The notes below the pieces were generated by a model. The model was not told the DNA's origin. It made no database searches and saw only the letters and a list, made by a program, of their open reading frames with translations. 64,000 nucleotides of DNA, taken from Epiperipatus broadwayi (lineage: Eukaryota > Onychophora > Udeonychophora > Euonychophora > Peripatidae). The position numbers and the translations under genes were made by a program. Of this stretch, positions 41,656 to 52,483 are shown in pieces. Location: the NCBI GenBank assembly GCA_028023455.1, contig JAQFVV010006305.1, forward strand, positions 3,339,001-3,403,000. The letters are read 5' to 3'. The stretch's first letter is position 1. Every line of letters begins with the position of its first letter.

Positions 41656-43838
41656 TCAACCATTATCAATCCACTGCAGGATGAAGGTCTCTCCAAGTTT
41701 AATCCATCTTCTCCGATCTTTAGCTTCTCTTCTCCACAAGACCCCTGCACATTTTCTTATTTCATCCATCCATCTCACATGTGGTCTCTTTCTGGATCTT
41801 TTACAATCTCTTGGAATCCAGTTTAAAATTTCAATTGTCCATCTATTATCATCTCTTCTAGCAATATGTCCAGCCCAACTCCATTTCAATCTTTTAATTT
41901 TTTCAATAAGGTCAGTAACACCTGTTTGTTGTCTTACCCATACATTGCGTTTTCGATCTCTTCTTGTTACTCCCAACATACATCTCTCCATACTCCTTTG
42001 AGTGGTCTGAAGTCTCTGTATTGCTCTTCTATTAAGTGTCCAAGTCTCAGATCCATAAGTAAGAACTGGTAAAACACATTTGTTAAAAACCATCCTTTTC
42101 AAACACATAGGCATATTTCCTTTTAGTATCAAGTTATTTCTACCAAAAGCACTCCAACCAAGTTTAATTCTATGATTAATTTCCTCCATTATGTTTCCAT
42201 CTGTATTAATAATCTGACCAAGGTATTTGTAACTGTTAACTTCTTCTAATTCTTCATAATCAATCTTTATTTTCATATTTTGAGCAAATCGATTAAACAT
42301 TACTTTAGTCTTTTTAACATTTATCTTTAGTCCTACTTTTCTACTTTCATCTGCTAACTCCTGCAACATTTCCTGCAGCTCTGAAGCATTATTTGCAAAA
42401 ACAACTACATCATCTGCGAAATCTAAATGACTTAAATACTCTCCATTTACTTTCACTCCTTTAGTTTCCCATTTTAATCCACAAAATACTTCTTGCAGAA
42501 CTGCTGTAAAGAGTTTTGGAGATATGGAGTCACCTTGTCTTACACCTTTCTCAATGTTGATTTTTCCAGTATCATTATGTAATCTAATTGTTGCTGTTGC
42601 ATTTTTATAAATATTCTTTAAAATATGACAATATCCTGGATCTATACCTTGATGATCCAATGCTTTAATCACTGAAGAAATGTGTATAGAATCGAATGCC
42701 TTTTCATAATCTACAAATCCAAAACATAATGACAACTCATATTCGTTTGTCCTTTCTATGACTTCTCTCAATACCTGGATATGATCTATTGTACTAAAAC
42801 CACTTTTAAATCCAGCTTGTTCTCTTGGTTGGTGGAAATCCAAAGTTCTCTGTAGACGAGTTGTAATTATCTTGGTAAAAATTTTATATAAAACTGATAA
42901 AAGGCTGATAGGTCTGTAATTTCTAATATCTTCTTTATCACCTTTTTTAAATATTAATATTATTACTGCATTCTTCCAATCTTCCAGTACATCTTTATCA
43001 TTTAGACATTTGGTATATAACTTTGCTAAAATTGTTTCTAATTCTTCACCTGCTTCTTTTAATATATCAATTATAATTCCATCATTTCCTGGAGCCTTTC
43101 CTTTCTTCATACACTTAATTGCATGTCTCACTTCTTCATTTAAAATTCTGGGCAATTCGGAAGATGTAATAGATATAGGAGGTACTTGTTCTTTATTACT
43201 ATATAATTCTTGATAAAAATCTTCTACCAATTTCATGATGTCATCTCTCTTTTTAGTAATAATTCCATCTTTTTTTCTTATTGCAGATAGAAATTTCCTA
43301 CCAATACCAAAATTTTGTTTAACATTTTTGAGACTTTTATTTTCTTCTACAGCTTTCCTTGCTATTTCACAGTTATACTTTCTTATATCATTTTCAACTC
43401 TTTTCCGTACCATTTTACAAAATTCGAGATATTCAATTCTTTTTAATACATCATTTTTGTATATCTTCATATTCCTTCTTTTCTTCATAAATTCTCTAGT
43501 CTCAGTAGAAATTTTATTAGTCAATTGCTGCTTTTTTCTACCAGCTATGTTTGTTGCAGTTTTTAAAAGTGTATCAGTTATTTTCATATTAATTTCATTC
43601 AAATCTGAATCATGTTCAAAATCTCCTAACACTTGAAACCTATTTGTAAGTTCTAATTTAAATTCATTAGAATGTTTCTGAAGATTAGGAATATCAACTG
43701 TAAATATTGTTTTTCTTAATAATTTTTGTCTCTCTAGTTTTACATTAACACGTAACTTACACCTTACTAATCGATGATCACTTCCTGTGTTAAATTTATT
43801 AAGAACATTACAATCTTGAAATATGTATTTTCTGTTAT
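41656..43838 (-). pseudogene. RTE reverse transcriptase (plus end of endonuclease)
   Basis: One frame of about 727 codons is open from about 43838 to the stop at 41656. It begins with the last endonuclease motif (TGSDHRLVR), has a basic linker, and then the RT domain. Motifs counted from 43632: KGKAPGNDG near 177, FKKGDKEDIRNYRPISLLS near 229, motif A FVDYEKAFDS near 306, motif B GVRQGDSISP near 363, motif C FADD at 405-408 (genome 42420-42409). After these come a thumb region and an RTE-type C-terminus (SWAGHIARRDDNRW, KRPHVRWMDEI). All RT catalytic Asp residues are present. It is broken only by the frameshift at about 43836 that separates it from the upstream endonuclease, so it is scored as a pseudogene. 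Frames on the opposite strand here are shadows. Confidence 0.93.
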
Positions 43839-44389
43839 CTCAAAATATAATCCAATTCTGCTGTACCTTCATTTGGATGCTTCCATGTCCATTTCCTTTT
43901 AACATTTTTCTCAAAAAATGAATTCATAATATAAAGTTTTTCTTTTTCTGCAAACTCCACAAGTCTATGTCCTCTCTCATTTCTATTACCATAACCAAAA
44001 TTACCTACAGCAATTTCATCTTTCATTTGTCTACCAATTCTAGCATTAAAGTCTCCCATAACAATTTTAAAATGTTGTTTACTCTGATCAAAAGCCTTTT
44101 GTACATCCATATAAAAATCTTCTACTACTTCATCACTATGAGAACTTGTTGGGGCATAAACCTGAATTATCTGCATTTGGTATCTGCTATTAAGTTGTAT
44201 AACTAATCTTGCCACTCTGTCCGATACACCATCAATCTCCACAATATTGTTCTTCCACTTTTTATTTATAATGAATCCTACTCCACTTGTATTTCCAATA
44301 TGTGTGCCTTTATAATAGAGTATATGTCCACTTTTTAAATCAATTGTTTCTTCTCCTTTTCTTCTAACTTCACAAAGTCCAATAATTAA
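43835..44389 (-). pseudogene. RTE endonuclease, middle segment
   Basis: The minus-strand frame reads IIGLCEVRRKGEETIDL (the catalytic Glu of AP-type endonucleases lies in 'LCEVRR'), GVGFIINKKW, then VYAPTSSHSDE, VMGDFNARIG (catalytic Asp/Asn), RNERGHRLVEFA and KWTWKHPNEGTAELDYIL. It then hits a stop in 'ILR*'. The next frame continues with DNRKYIF, so a single frameshift (one base gained or two lost) separates it from the RT frame. These motifs and their order are those of the LINE EEP endonuclease that nicks target DNA. All catalytic motifs look intact. Confidence 0.9.
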
Positions 44390-44618
44390 TGTCCCATTTA
44401 ATATAAGACAGTTCTTCTTCTAATTCTTGCAATCTTCCTTCACTTGAAAGTGATCTGCAGTTGTAAGTACCTAAATAAAAAGTCGTCATCAAATGGCAGC
44501 CTGGGTCCGCAATCAGGGGATTCTTAGCACCCTCCGCCTTCGGCCACCAACCGCTGCCTTGGTTAGTGACTTTACAGCCTCCTGGGAATAAGGGCCATGC
44601 TTTATTTTTGTCTGTCAT
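44370..44618 (-). pseudogene. RTE ORF start / endonuclease N-terminus
   Basis: An 82-codon frame from an ATG at 44618. After about 46 residues of uncertain value comes LGTYNCRSLSSEGRLQELEE, the N-terminal strand and helix of the LINE endonuclease with the conserved Asn. It goes out of frame at KWDI near 44390, where one frameshift connects it to the next segment. The start is uncertain: the first residues (MTDKNKAWPLFPGG) could be leader sequence, and the true start may be the Met-Thr-Thr just before LGTYNCR. Confidence 0.85.
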
Positions 44619-45025
44619 AATTGTATATATGTATTGGAAAAATATTTATCATTTACACAAACATTCATTCTGCCTTATCAGGCACTGAGAAGAAAGACCA
44701 TGGTGTTTCTTGATCTTAAACTCAGAGGTAAAAAGCCAATAAACTCACCACGCTGGCTAATGCGTGTTGGTGAGCAGCCCATCCATGTTCGTATACTATA
44801 TGAATAATCACATAGTAATAACAGCTGCAACAACAAGAACGTATGGAGTGGACATTAGGAATTTGCCCTGCTCGGTTCCTTTAAGGCCTCCAAGAGGAAT
44901 CAAAGGGTCTCCTTTCAGTTAATAGCAAACTCCTTTCTGCAGCCAAAATTGCATACTACAGCAAATTTACTAAAACATTTACAATCCGTTATGTATAAAC
45001 AAAACATAACATGCTTAATGTAAGT

Positions 45026-45149
45026 AGTTGCTTTTTTTTTATGTGTCATAGCATCAGCCGGGAAGCGAACCCGCTAATTCGGGACAACTGCTTGTAAAGC
45101 GGTTGTCACTGACCTCTCGACCACCAATGCTCGACAAAGCAGTTGCTTT
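45026..45149 (-). mobile_element. tRNA-derived SINE-like insertion with target duplication
   Basis: On the minus strand 45130-45051 resembles a tRNA. The 7-bp acceptor halves GCATTGG and CTGATGC pair fully (two G-U), an A-box-like TGGTGGTCGAGAGG is at 45126-45113, an anticodon-type loop TTTACAA (TAC) sits on an imperfect stem, and the B box GGTTCGCTTCC is at 45071-45061. It is followed by 'tatgacacat' and a run of A. The whole is flanked by AGTTGCTTT at 45026-45034 and 45141-45149, a probable 9-bp target-site duplication. The stem mismatches and long variable region make a functional tRNA unlikely; a tRNA-Val-like SINE head or retroposed tRNA fits best. Confidence 0.7.
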
Positions 45150-46170
45150 ACTTTTGTTTGTTTAACTTCATAACAAAACTATTTTAATGTTTAAACGGTC
45201 TGCAAATGAATTTGCACTCATTGTCAATTTGGTGTTTAGAAAATAGCAACGGTAAAATAATTCCTGAGGCAAATTTTAAGTCTGAGAAATGTTTTTTTAA
45301 CATTTATAAGCTAGTTTTAAATGTTTCCCTTAGAGTTTAATATAAAAAGAATAACATAAAATATTTTTCATGCTAAAGCAAATATAAAAATATTTTTATC
45401 AAACAAGAGTATATAATATTTACTAAAATAAGAATTATTATTGCAAAAAGTAATCATATAATCAGTTGCATGGAAGAACAAGTGGGATTCAAATTTTTAT
45501 ATGGTGGGCTAGAAGATTCTGAAGTTCATGGATCACAGGCCATCTGAATTTCTTTTCAGTTTTCAATATTTTTATGAACTCCTAAGCATTAAATTATGTG
45601 ATTTTTTTCAAGGGCAGATTGAACACAAGACTGTCCTTCAATTAACTAAAATGATTTTGTTTTTAAATATCATTAACAGAGATTTGATCCAGATACCTTT
45701 GGCTTACTATTTCCACTTATAAATAAATCTTTTTGGAGAAAATAAACTGCATAATTAATTTGCTTGGGGGATTATGCAACATCAAACACCACTTGATGAA
45801 ATGAACATACAATCATTCTATTTAGTCAATAACCACAATAGATTGTTTTTATCTTAACTAAAATCAATCCAGGAAATTCTGACTCACAATTCAACAAAAC
45901 AAAATTAAGCTGTTCATCATGAATACGTTTTCTTTAAAGTTTTGCTCAAATATAATCAAAATAGATGAATGTAAACAAAATAATCTACTATAAAAAACTG
46001 TTTTTGTATCTACATATTAGATAATAAAGAGTAATTTTTAATTTATAAACTGCTCTTTGTTTTCCATCTAGTAAAACAAAATAAGAAATATTGTTACTGA
46101 TTTTGTATGTGCTCATGGCCGTTTTGAATTATAAGAAGTGCCCAAAACCCATGCTGACACATCCAAGTGA
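45150..46170. other. AT-rich DNA, nothing recognised
   Basis: No supported gene or repeat unit. Confidence 0.45.
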
Positions 46171-46600
46171 TAAATGACATTGATCAATCTAGACATGGTC
46201 ATGATCTGACCATTCTTTACAAAATCCAATTTTCATCAATAATAAAAAAATATGCAATTTTCGTACAGTTATACTTTATCTAGTCATCTGACTAAAAAAT
46301 TAAAATGCAAATTTTGCAATTTTTAGCGATAATTAAAAAATGAAAACAATTTTTACATAGTTGTACTTTATAAATGTCATTGATCAATCTACATGTGATC
46401 ATGACCCGATCATCATTATAAATTTGCAATTTTCATCAATAATAAAAAACCCTGCAATTTTCATACAGTAATACTTTATTTAATCATGTGACAAAAAAAA
46501 TTAAAATGCAAATTTCACAATTTTCATTGAAAATTAAAAAATGGAAGTGCAATTTTCATAGTTATACTTTATCTAATCATGTGACTAAAAATGCAAAAAA
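46171..46600. repeat. tandem repeat, 200-bp period with internal sub-repeats
   Basis: 'taaatgacattgatcaatct' at 46171 recurs as 'taaatgtcattgatcaatct' at 46371, exactly 200 bp apart, followed at both places by matching 'caattttcatcaataataaa' blocks. Within units, 'caattttcatacagt' and 'atactttatctaatcatgtg' recur three to four times. About two full units plus a fragment. Confidence 0.8.
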
Positions 46601-47350
46601 TCAAAAACTAATTTTTGCAAATATTTTAAATTAACATACATTTTCTATTCTAATTATTATTTCACATTTACTTTATTTTTAAGCAATCTACTTATGACCA
46701 TTTGTTATTGCAATTTAAATCAATATTTGAAAAATCACAAGGTAATTTACATTTGCTAGTTTAATTATCATTTCACATTTACTTTGTCTTTAAGCAATCC
46801 ATGTTTTTAACCAAATATAACAAGCACATGTATAAAAATAATAAATATATAAAATGTATAATTCTATGAAATAAAGCATACTATTTTTATAATTAGTAGG
46901 ATTTTTATTTTTTTTATTATCAGAAAGAGAGTAGAAAAGTAGGTCCACATAGAAATACATCTGCTAGAAAGTAAGAAAAATAATAACATAAATAAATAAA
47001 AATTTGGATCAAAATTTGTTAATTATTTTAAATGCACTATCATCAACACCTACATCCTTTTGTTTGTAATGACTTGTGAGAAATGAAGCAAACAGTTGAG
47101 CAAATGCAACATTTTTATTATCTCCAAGCATTATTTTAAATTGGAAAGAAAATAAGAGGCAGTTTTTAAAATCTAAAGAATTTTAAGTAAATGTAAAAAA
47201 TTTTAAGTAAGTTTTTGTGAATAGCTATACTTAAACTGGTTAAAGTAAATTAAGAAAAAAAAGTAGAAATAAAAATCAACAACTGCATCCATTTGTTGAT
47301 AAGGATGTGAGAAAAGAAGCAAACAGTTTCAGCTGATCAAAGAAATAAGT
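46601..47350. repeat. further degenerate direct repeats
   Basis: 'atttcacatttactttat' with 'ttaagcaatc' occurs near 46660 and again near 46767. Blocks near 47045 and 47277 share 'catccttttgttt'-like and 'gagaaatgaagcaaacagtt'-like sequence. These look like old local duplications. Confidence 0.45.
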
Positions 47351-49380
47351 ATGAAAACAATAATAGAATATCCATTGGAGTGCACTAAGTAATTTGAACT
47401 GAAGGAATTAAATTAAGTGTAGCTGAAGGAAAAAATCTGATTTATTAATTTTTTTATTAATTGTAATATTAATATTTTTACTTTAGACAATTATTTTTTC
47501 ACCTAATCTTAAGATAACATGCAATTTATTATTAATTATAGAATTAATAAGCTTTGGCAATTTGTTGATGGTAAACACCAATTGGATGTAAGTATGGGAT
47601 CTCATGTTACCATGTTAGGAGATGAAATATGAACAATGCTATTTTTACTTATCTCAACATTTTTTTTAAAAAATTACATGGAACAAAGCAAGCATCTATG
47701 CATTCAACATTCACTCATAGATGATGGAAATAGACCAAAATCATTTATTACCTAAAAGATCAGCAAATGTCACACTAATTATTAATATATATATATATAT
47801 TACTATTATTTATTATTATTTTTGTGTTAAAATTAAAATTATTAATATATAAATAAATATATATGTATATAATATTCAATGCTCATATTAATTTGTACCT
47901 TTAAAAATTATATTAGTGGTCCTCAGTATTTAAAGGGTTGCTGACTCGTTGGCTTAGTAGTTATAAATTTATATATGTAGGTGAAAGATAAAGTAAATTG
48001 CCAAGTGTAACACTTTCTTAAATATTTATAGGTTTGTAAAAGTCAGATTTTTTAAGTAATCACTATTCCATTGTTAATCAAGACTAATCCTAGGTAACTT
48101 TAAGGGTGAGATTTACCCTTTAGTGTAGAAAGATTGTAGGTGCATTGATAAAATAGTTGCTTTGACTAAATCAGCTAGTTCTTTTGATTACTGCTAATTA
48201 CAGTTTTAATACTAACAAATATTTATTTTGATAATTTATAAAAAAAAATAATAATTTTAATGAATGCCACAAAAAACAAAAAAAAAACCTCAAATAAGAT
48301 AAAAATATTGGGGGAAAAAAAAAAAATAAAAATAAATAAAGAACTGAAAATAAAAAATTAAAAATGGAATAATTTACAATAAATTTTGGAAAATGAAACA
48401 AATACATATTACAGCTTGTTTTATATATATTTTCCCGGGAATTATTTACTGTTGATGATCCATTGATGATGATGATGTATCTTTACTGATTATTTATATA
48501 TCTTAACACACTGATAACGTTTCTGATGTACATATGCATTATTCTACAATGAAATGTATTCTACCATATTATGAAGTGATTTTACTCATTTCTTTATTTC
48601 TATTGTGCCACAAAATATATACAATAAATAAGCTTTAATATATAAAGTTAACAAAAGTATAAAAATAATTCACTTTTCTTATTTAAAAAGTGCTCTTACT
48701 ATAAACATATATACTTAATTAGTAATTCAATTTATTATAATAATAAAACGAATAACTTAAATATTTTTAATTGTTTTGATTATTAATCTGATTTTCAAAA
48801 GTCTCATCAAATAAATATAATTTCTGTCGTATATCTTTTCAATGGCCTCTATTTCTTTATATTTTAAACACATTATTTCACATTAATAAGTGTTTACTTC
48901 TTGATAAAAACTATAACATTACTTTTATTACCCATTAAAAAAGCTAAAAAAGACTGTTTATCTAACTATCTGATTTAAGAATTTATTACTCACGATTTTA
49001 TTTCTTTAAATGCTAAGAAAACACTCATAGATAGTATTTCTTTCATAATAAAATATTTAATATTTCTTACAATACGTGATCTACTCCCAAACCAATATTA
49101 TCCCAAGCTAATAATATTAGACACATGATTATATTTTTTACTATATATACCATAATTCTTAATGGAAAATGGTGAGGTCAAGAATTATTATCTCGCATCT
49201 AGATTTTACATTTGCTCTGAATTACAATCGAGATTTGAACTTCTCTCTTACAATATGCAGTTTAATTCCTTTAAAAGAATACACGCACATATAACTATAA
49301 AAATACACGTACATATAAATAATTAAAAAAAACTGTTATATGTAAAAATTTTAATCCAATAAACATCAAATGATCACAAT
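47351..49380. other. AT-rich DNA, nothing recognised
   Basis: Contains a short (TA)n near 47790 and A-rich runs near 48240-48330, no gene. Confidence 0.45.
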
Positions 49381-49700
49381 TTCTTTTATAACTGTTGTTA
49401 AAATAGGCAAAACTCACTATACATATTGCTACACATAGCAAGCTAGAGCAATCAATGGATGCAAGAAGGCTTGTACATAAAATTCCCATCTAGTGCCTAC
49501 TCATCCAACATCCCCAGATTAGTTTCTGGCTTGTGGCCTTCGTCAGCGAGGAACCTTGGATCTGAGAGCACTGCACCTAGATCTTAGGATCTAGTCCAAC
49601 CCTCTAGCAGCCACCTTTTATCTCTACTTAACTATAAAAGTATGAGTCTTAAACTTAAAACACCTTAATATTTTCAATCCAAGCTCATTATCTTATATAG
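49381..49700. mobile_element. fold-back family A, copy 2 (inverse to copy at 53.9 kb)
   Basis: From 'ataactgttgttaaaa' and 'ggcaaaactcactatac' through 'tggatctgagagcactgca' and 'aaggttcctcgctgacg'-type sequence to 'caatccaagctcatta', this is the reverse complement, with divergence, of 53921-54215. The left end also matches the arms of copy 1 at 6.3 kb. No coding frame. Confidence 0.75.
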
Positions 49701-49702
49701 TC

Positions 49703-50118
49703 ATATAGGTCTGAACTCAGTTCAATACTTATACATTTTGGTGTCTTTGGTTCTTTAATAACCATAGCCATCACTATCATATTAGTCAGGATTGGTTTTA
49801 AGCCAAAAAACATCACATGATCACCATTTCTTATGCTTGCTTATAACTGTTGTTAAAACAGGCAAAACTCTATATGTATTGCCACACACAGCAAGCTAGA
49901 GTAATCAATGGATGCCAGAAGACTTGTGCATAAATCCCCATCTAGTATAGTGAGTTTTCATGTTTTAACAACAATTATAAGCAAGCATAAGAAATGATGG
50001 TCATGTGATGTTTATTGGCTTAAAACCAATCCTGCCTAATAGGATAGTGGAGGCTATGGTTATTAACGAACAAAAGACACCAAAATGTATAGGTACTGAA
50101 CTGAGTTCAGACCTATAT
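49703..50118. mobile_element. ~416-bp palindrome carrying family A ends
   Basis: Two arms of about 165 bp: 49703-49870 starts 'atataggtctgaactcag' and 49950-50118 ends 'ctgagttcagacctatat'. Matching inner blocks are 'caaaatgtata', 'aggattggttttaagcc', 'atcacatgatca', 'cttatgcttgcttataa' and 'gttgttaaaaca', in inverse order. The ~80-bp centre holds 'caatcaatggatgccagaag'-type sequence of the family. Arms have diverged by scattered substitutions and small indels. Confidence 0.85.
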
Positions 50119-51096
50119 TGAAGCAATGGATCTGAAGCCCGATCCATGCTTCACATCTTCCTATAAACTTAATTAGTATTGTAGACCTGAATTAAGTTTA
50201 TAGTTCAATATCAGCAGGGTTTTGCATTAGAGTTAAAAATAATTATGCTTATCAAATGTGTTTTACATTTAAATATTTTGTTTTAAATAAATTTCATTCT
50301 ATTAATAAAAATTGCTTAACCTATTAGGGTACTTACGGATAATTTGCCTGATGACGTATTTGACCCACCGGTTTCCCTTCCGGTAGGCATTGACGATCTT
50401 TGTATGACAACGTTGTCATGGCAACGAAGTGACTGGCGTGATTAATCCATCAGAGAGTCAATTTTTTTTTTTTAACCGCGAGATTTAAAATTCGGAGAGA
50501 GATTTGGGAAATTTTTTGATTTTTCTGTCTATTGTGATTTTGCTATCCACTTGATCACAGTGATTTTTTTCAGCACGTCAGCACCTGGACTCATATTTGA
50601 GCGAGTTTATGTGGAGGCAGTCGTACAAAGCTGCAATTTTAGAACATATATCCCAATTCAGTCCTCCACAGTGAACGCTATTTGTAAGTAATTTTAATTT
50701 TTTTTATAATAATTATAATTTTAGAATTAATTATATTATTGAATATAGACAATAAGTAATCCAAATGCATGTAAAAGTAACGTCACCATTAATGCCATAT
50801 TCGCATTAAATCTTTATTTTAAATGTACAAACAATTTTTGTTAATATTTCTTCAATTAATTTGTAAATAATATTCAATAATTTTTTTAATAAAATTACCA
50901 ATATACAGTCCGTTTTTAAAATTACCAAATGCTTGTAGAAACTACGGCCTCTTACACCACATTTTATACAAGATGGCGATTAATGGTAGATTCGCGTTAA
51001 CTTTTTTTTTTTAAAATTTACAAAAAAAATTTTTTTTTTTATTTCTTCAATTATCAAACTTCCACTTAATTACATTTAATTTGTAAATAATTTTTG

Positions 51097-51585
51097 GGTT
51101 AATATTTCTACAAATATCAAATTATTTTTCGTAAATTCATTGGCTATACAGTACGCTTTTAAAATTAGCCAATGTATGTAAAAGTAGGGCATGTGATCGC
51201 AATTAATGGCACATTTTTATGTGATCACCATTAACAGCACATTTTCAATAATTTTTTGTTTTTATATTTTGTATTGACCTTATTTTGTATTTCATGCATG
51301 TAAATGTTCACTAATTTGTTGGGTTTTTTTTTGTATTTTTGGGTTAATATTTCTACAAATATCAAATTATTTTTCGTAAATTCATTGGCTATACAGTACG
51401 GTTTTAAAATTAGCCAATGTGATCGCCATTAACGGCACATTTTCAATAATTTTTTGTTTTTATATTTTGTATTGACCTTATTTTGTATTTCATGCATGTA
51501 AATTTTCACTAATTTGTTGGGTTTTTTTCTACAAATATCAAATTATTTTTCGTAAATTCATTGGCTATATTTTGTATTTTATATC
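51097..51585. repeat. internal tandem repeat of the 1.73-kb element
   Basis: A unit beginning 'tttttgggttaatatttcta' occurs at 51097 and at about 51338, and a third, partial copy begins 'ctacaaatatcaaattattt' near 51530. The units share 'cattggctatacagtacg', 'aaaattagccaatgt', 'cattttcaataattttttg' and 'tttcatgcatgtaaat'. The second unit lacks about 50 bp relative to the first. Confidence 0.88.
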
Positions 51586-51860
51586 TTGTACTACAAGCTT
51601 CACTTGTCAAAAACACCAAGGCCCCCCCCCAACAACTACAGCGCTACGCGCTGTTATAATTGGCCACATTTTTAAGATTTTTGAATAGTTTTCATGCATG
51701 TACATTTTAAATAATTTTGTGTTACTATATTTTGTATTCACAGTATTAAATTTTCACTAATTTTTTTTTTTTGTATTTTTTTTCAGGACCAAGAAACATG
51801 CTGGTGTTCAGTCGGTGTGTATCACGTGACATTCCTTTTGTTTTTTATCACATGGTCAAC

Positions 51861-52040
51861 CGATGACGTATTACCCTGAAGGCATACCGATTTAATGTTG
51901 CGCTTTTTAATGTGACATGTTCACGTGATATGCGGACACATCTTATCGAGTAGATGTGTCTGCAGATCACTTGGAGATGTTATCTTAAAAATCGCAACAT
52001 TAGACCTGTATGCCTTCAGGGTAATACGTCATCAGGCAAA
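51861..52040. repeat. large subterminal stem-loop at the right TIR
   Basis: 'gatgacgtattaccctgaag' (from about 51863) and the sequence 'gcatac' after it are matched by 'gtatgc' and 'cttcagggtaatacgtcatc' (to about 52036), with further inner pairing 'atgttgcg' to 'cgcaacat' and 'acacatct' to 'agatgtgt'. The right terminus therefore exists as an inverted pair, so the TIR-type sequence is present twice at this end. Confidence 0.85.
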
Positions 52041-52062
52041 TTATCCGTAAGTACCCCTATTA

Positions 52063-52440
52063 GTCAAACATATATATACATCTAGTGTATATATATGAGT
52101 TAATGCAAAATTCTGCTGAAATAAAATGCTTATTCTACTATACAAAAATAATAATATATTGTTGTTAAAATTTTGTTAAAATATTTAGTATGATTTGATT
52201 TTGAGATAAGCCCACCAACATTTCTAAAAGAATGTATATTTTAATTAGTTAAGCCCATTCAAGTCAAATTAAAGATGGCCTTCTCTTTCTTTCTTTTTAG
52301 TTAATAGAATTCAAACTTTAAAGAAAGAAATTTAGAGTAAAAAAGTAAAAGTTATTTTTAGAAAATGTTGCTTTGAAACAAAGGAGCATGGGGAGGCTTA
52401 TCAAGATCTCAGATCATACAAACAATAGAAGATAGCTAAG
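52063..52440. other. AT-rich DNA, nothing recognised
   Basis: No gene or repeat supported. Confidence 0.45.
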
Positions 52441-52449
52441 AAAAAAAGT

Positions 52450-52457
52450 TATAAAAG
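52450..52457 (+). promoter_or_regulatory. TATA-like box
   Basis: TATAAAAG at 52450-52457, followed by 'ggagagaacaaaagaggag', lies about 30 bp upstream of the 26-bp repeat array and a GC-richer leader. A compact pol II promoter or LTR promoter is plausible but not shown. Confidence 0.3.
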
Positions 52458-52483
52458 GGAGAGAACAAAAGAGGAGATTCATT

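Larger units (their letters stand above)
41636..44990 (-). mobile_element. near-complete RTE-clade LINE
   Basis: Minus-strand non-LTR retrotransposon encoding, 5' to 3', an AP-type endonuclease and a reverse transcriptase in one polyprotein. The 3' UTR is essentially absent: the stop (TGA at 41656-41658) merges into (TGATGA)n-type triplets and then (TA)n. Very short 3' UTRs ending in microsatellites are typical of RTE elements. The 5' boundary is uncertain: a leader on the minus strand (about 44990-44620) is GC-richer than the flanks and includes a small hairpin near 44800-44825. Only two frameshifts interrupt the coding frame, so this is a fairly young copy. Confidence 0.9.
50327..52056. mobile_element. 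1.73-kb non-autonomous DNA transposon with 34-bp perfect TIRs
   Basis: The left end 50327-50360 (starting 'gggtacttacggataatttg') is the exact reverse complement of 52023-52056. The flanks are CTATTA at 50321-50326 and 52057-52062, a probable 6-bp target duplication (the exact boundary is ambiguous by a base because the G/C run overlaps). No open frame of note occurs inside, so it is mobilised in trans if at all. The ends are GC-richer than the T-rich interior. I cannot assign a superfamily from the TIR alone; a 6-bp duplication would fit some hAT lineages, but the terminal bases are not CAG-type. Confidence 0.88.

Noticed and set aside
41639-44206. Plus-strand frames opposite the RTE element
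   Set aside because: Shadows of the minus-strand RT/endonuclease frame, which has all catalytic motifs.
45051-45130. Functional tRNA-Val gene
   Set aside because: Mismatch in the anticodon stem, T-stem mismatch, an over-long variable region, an A-tail and flanking duplications favour a retroposed or SINE-derived copy.
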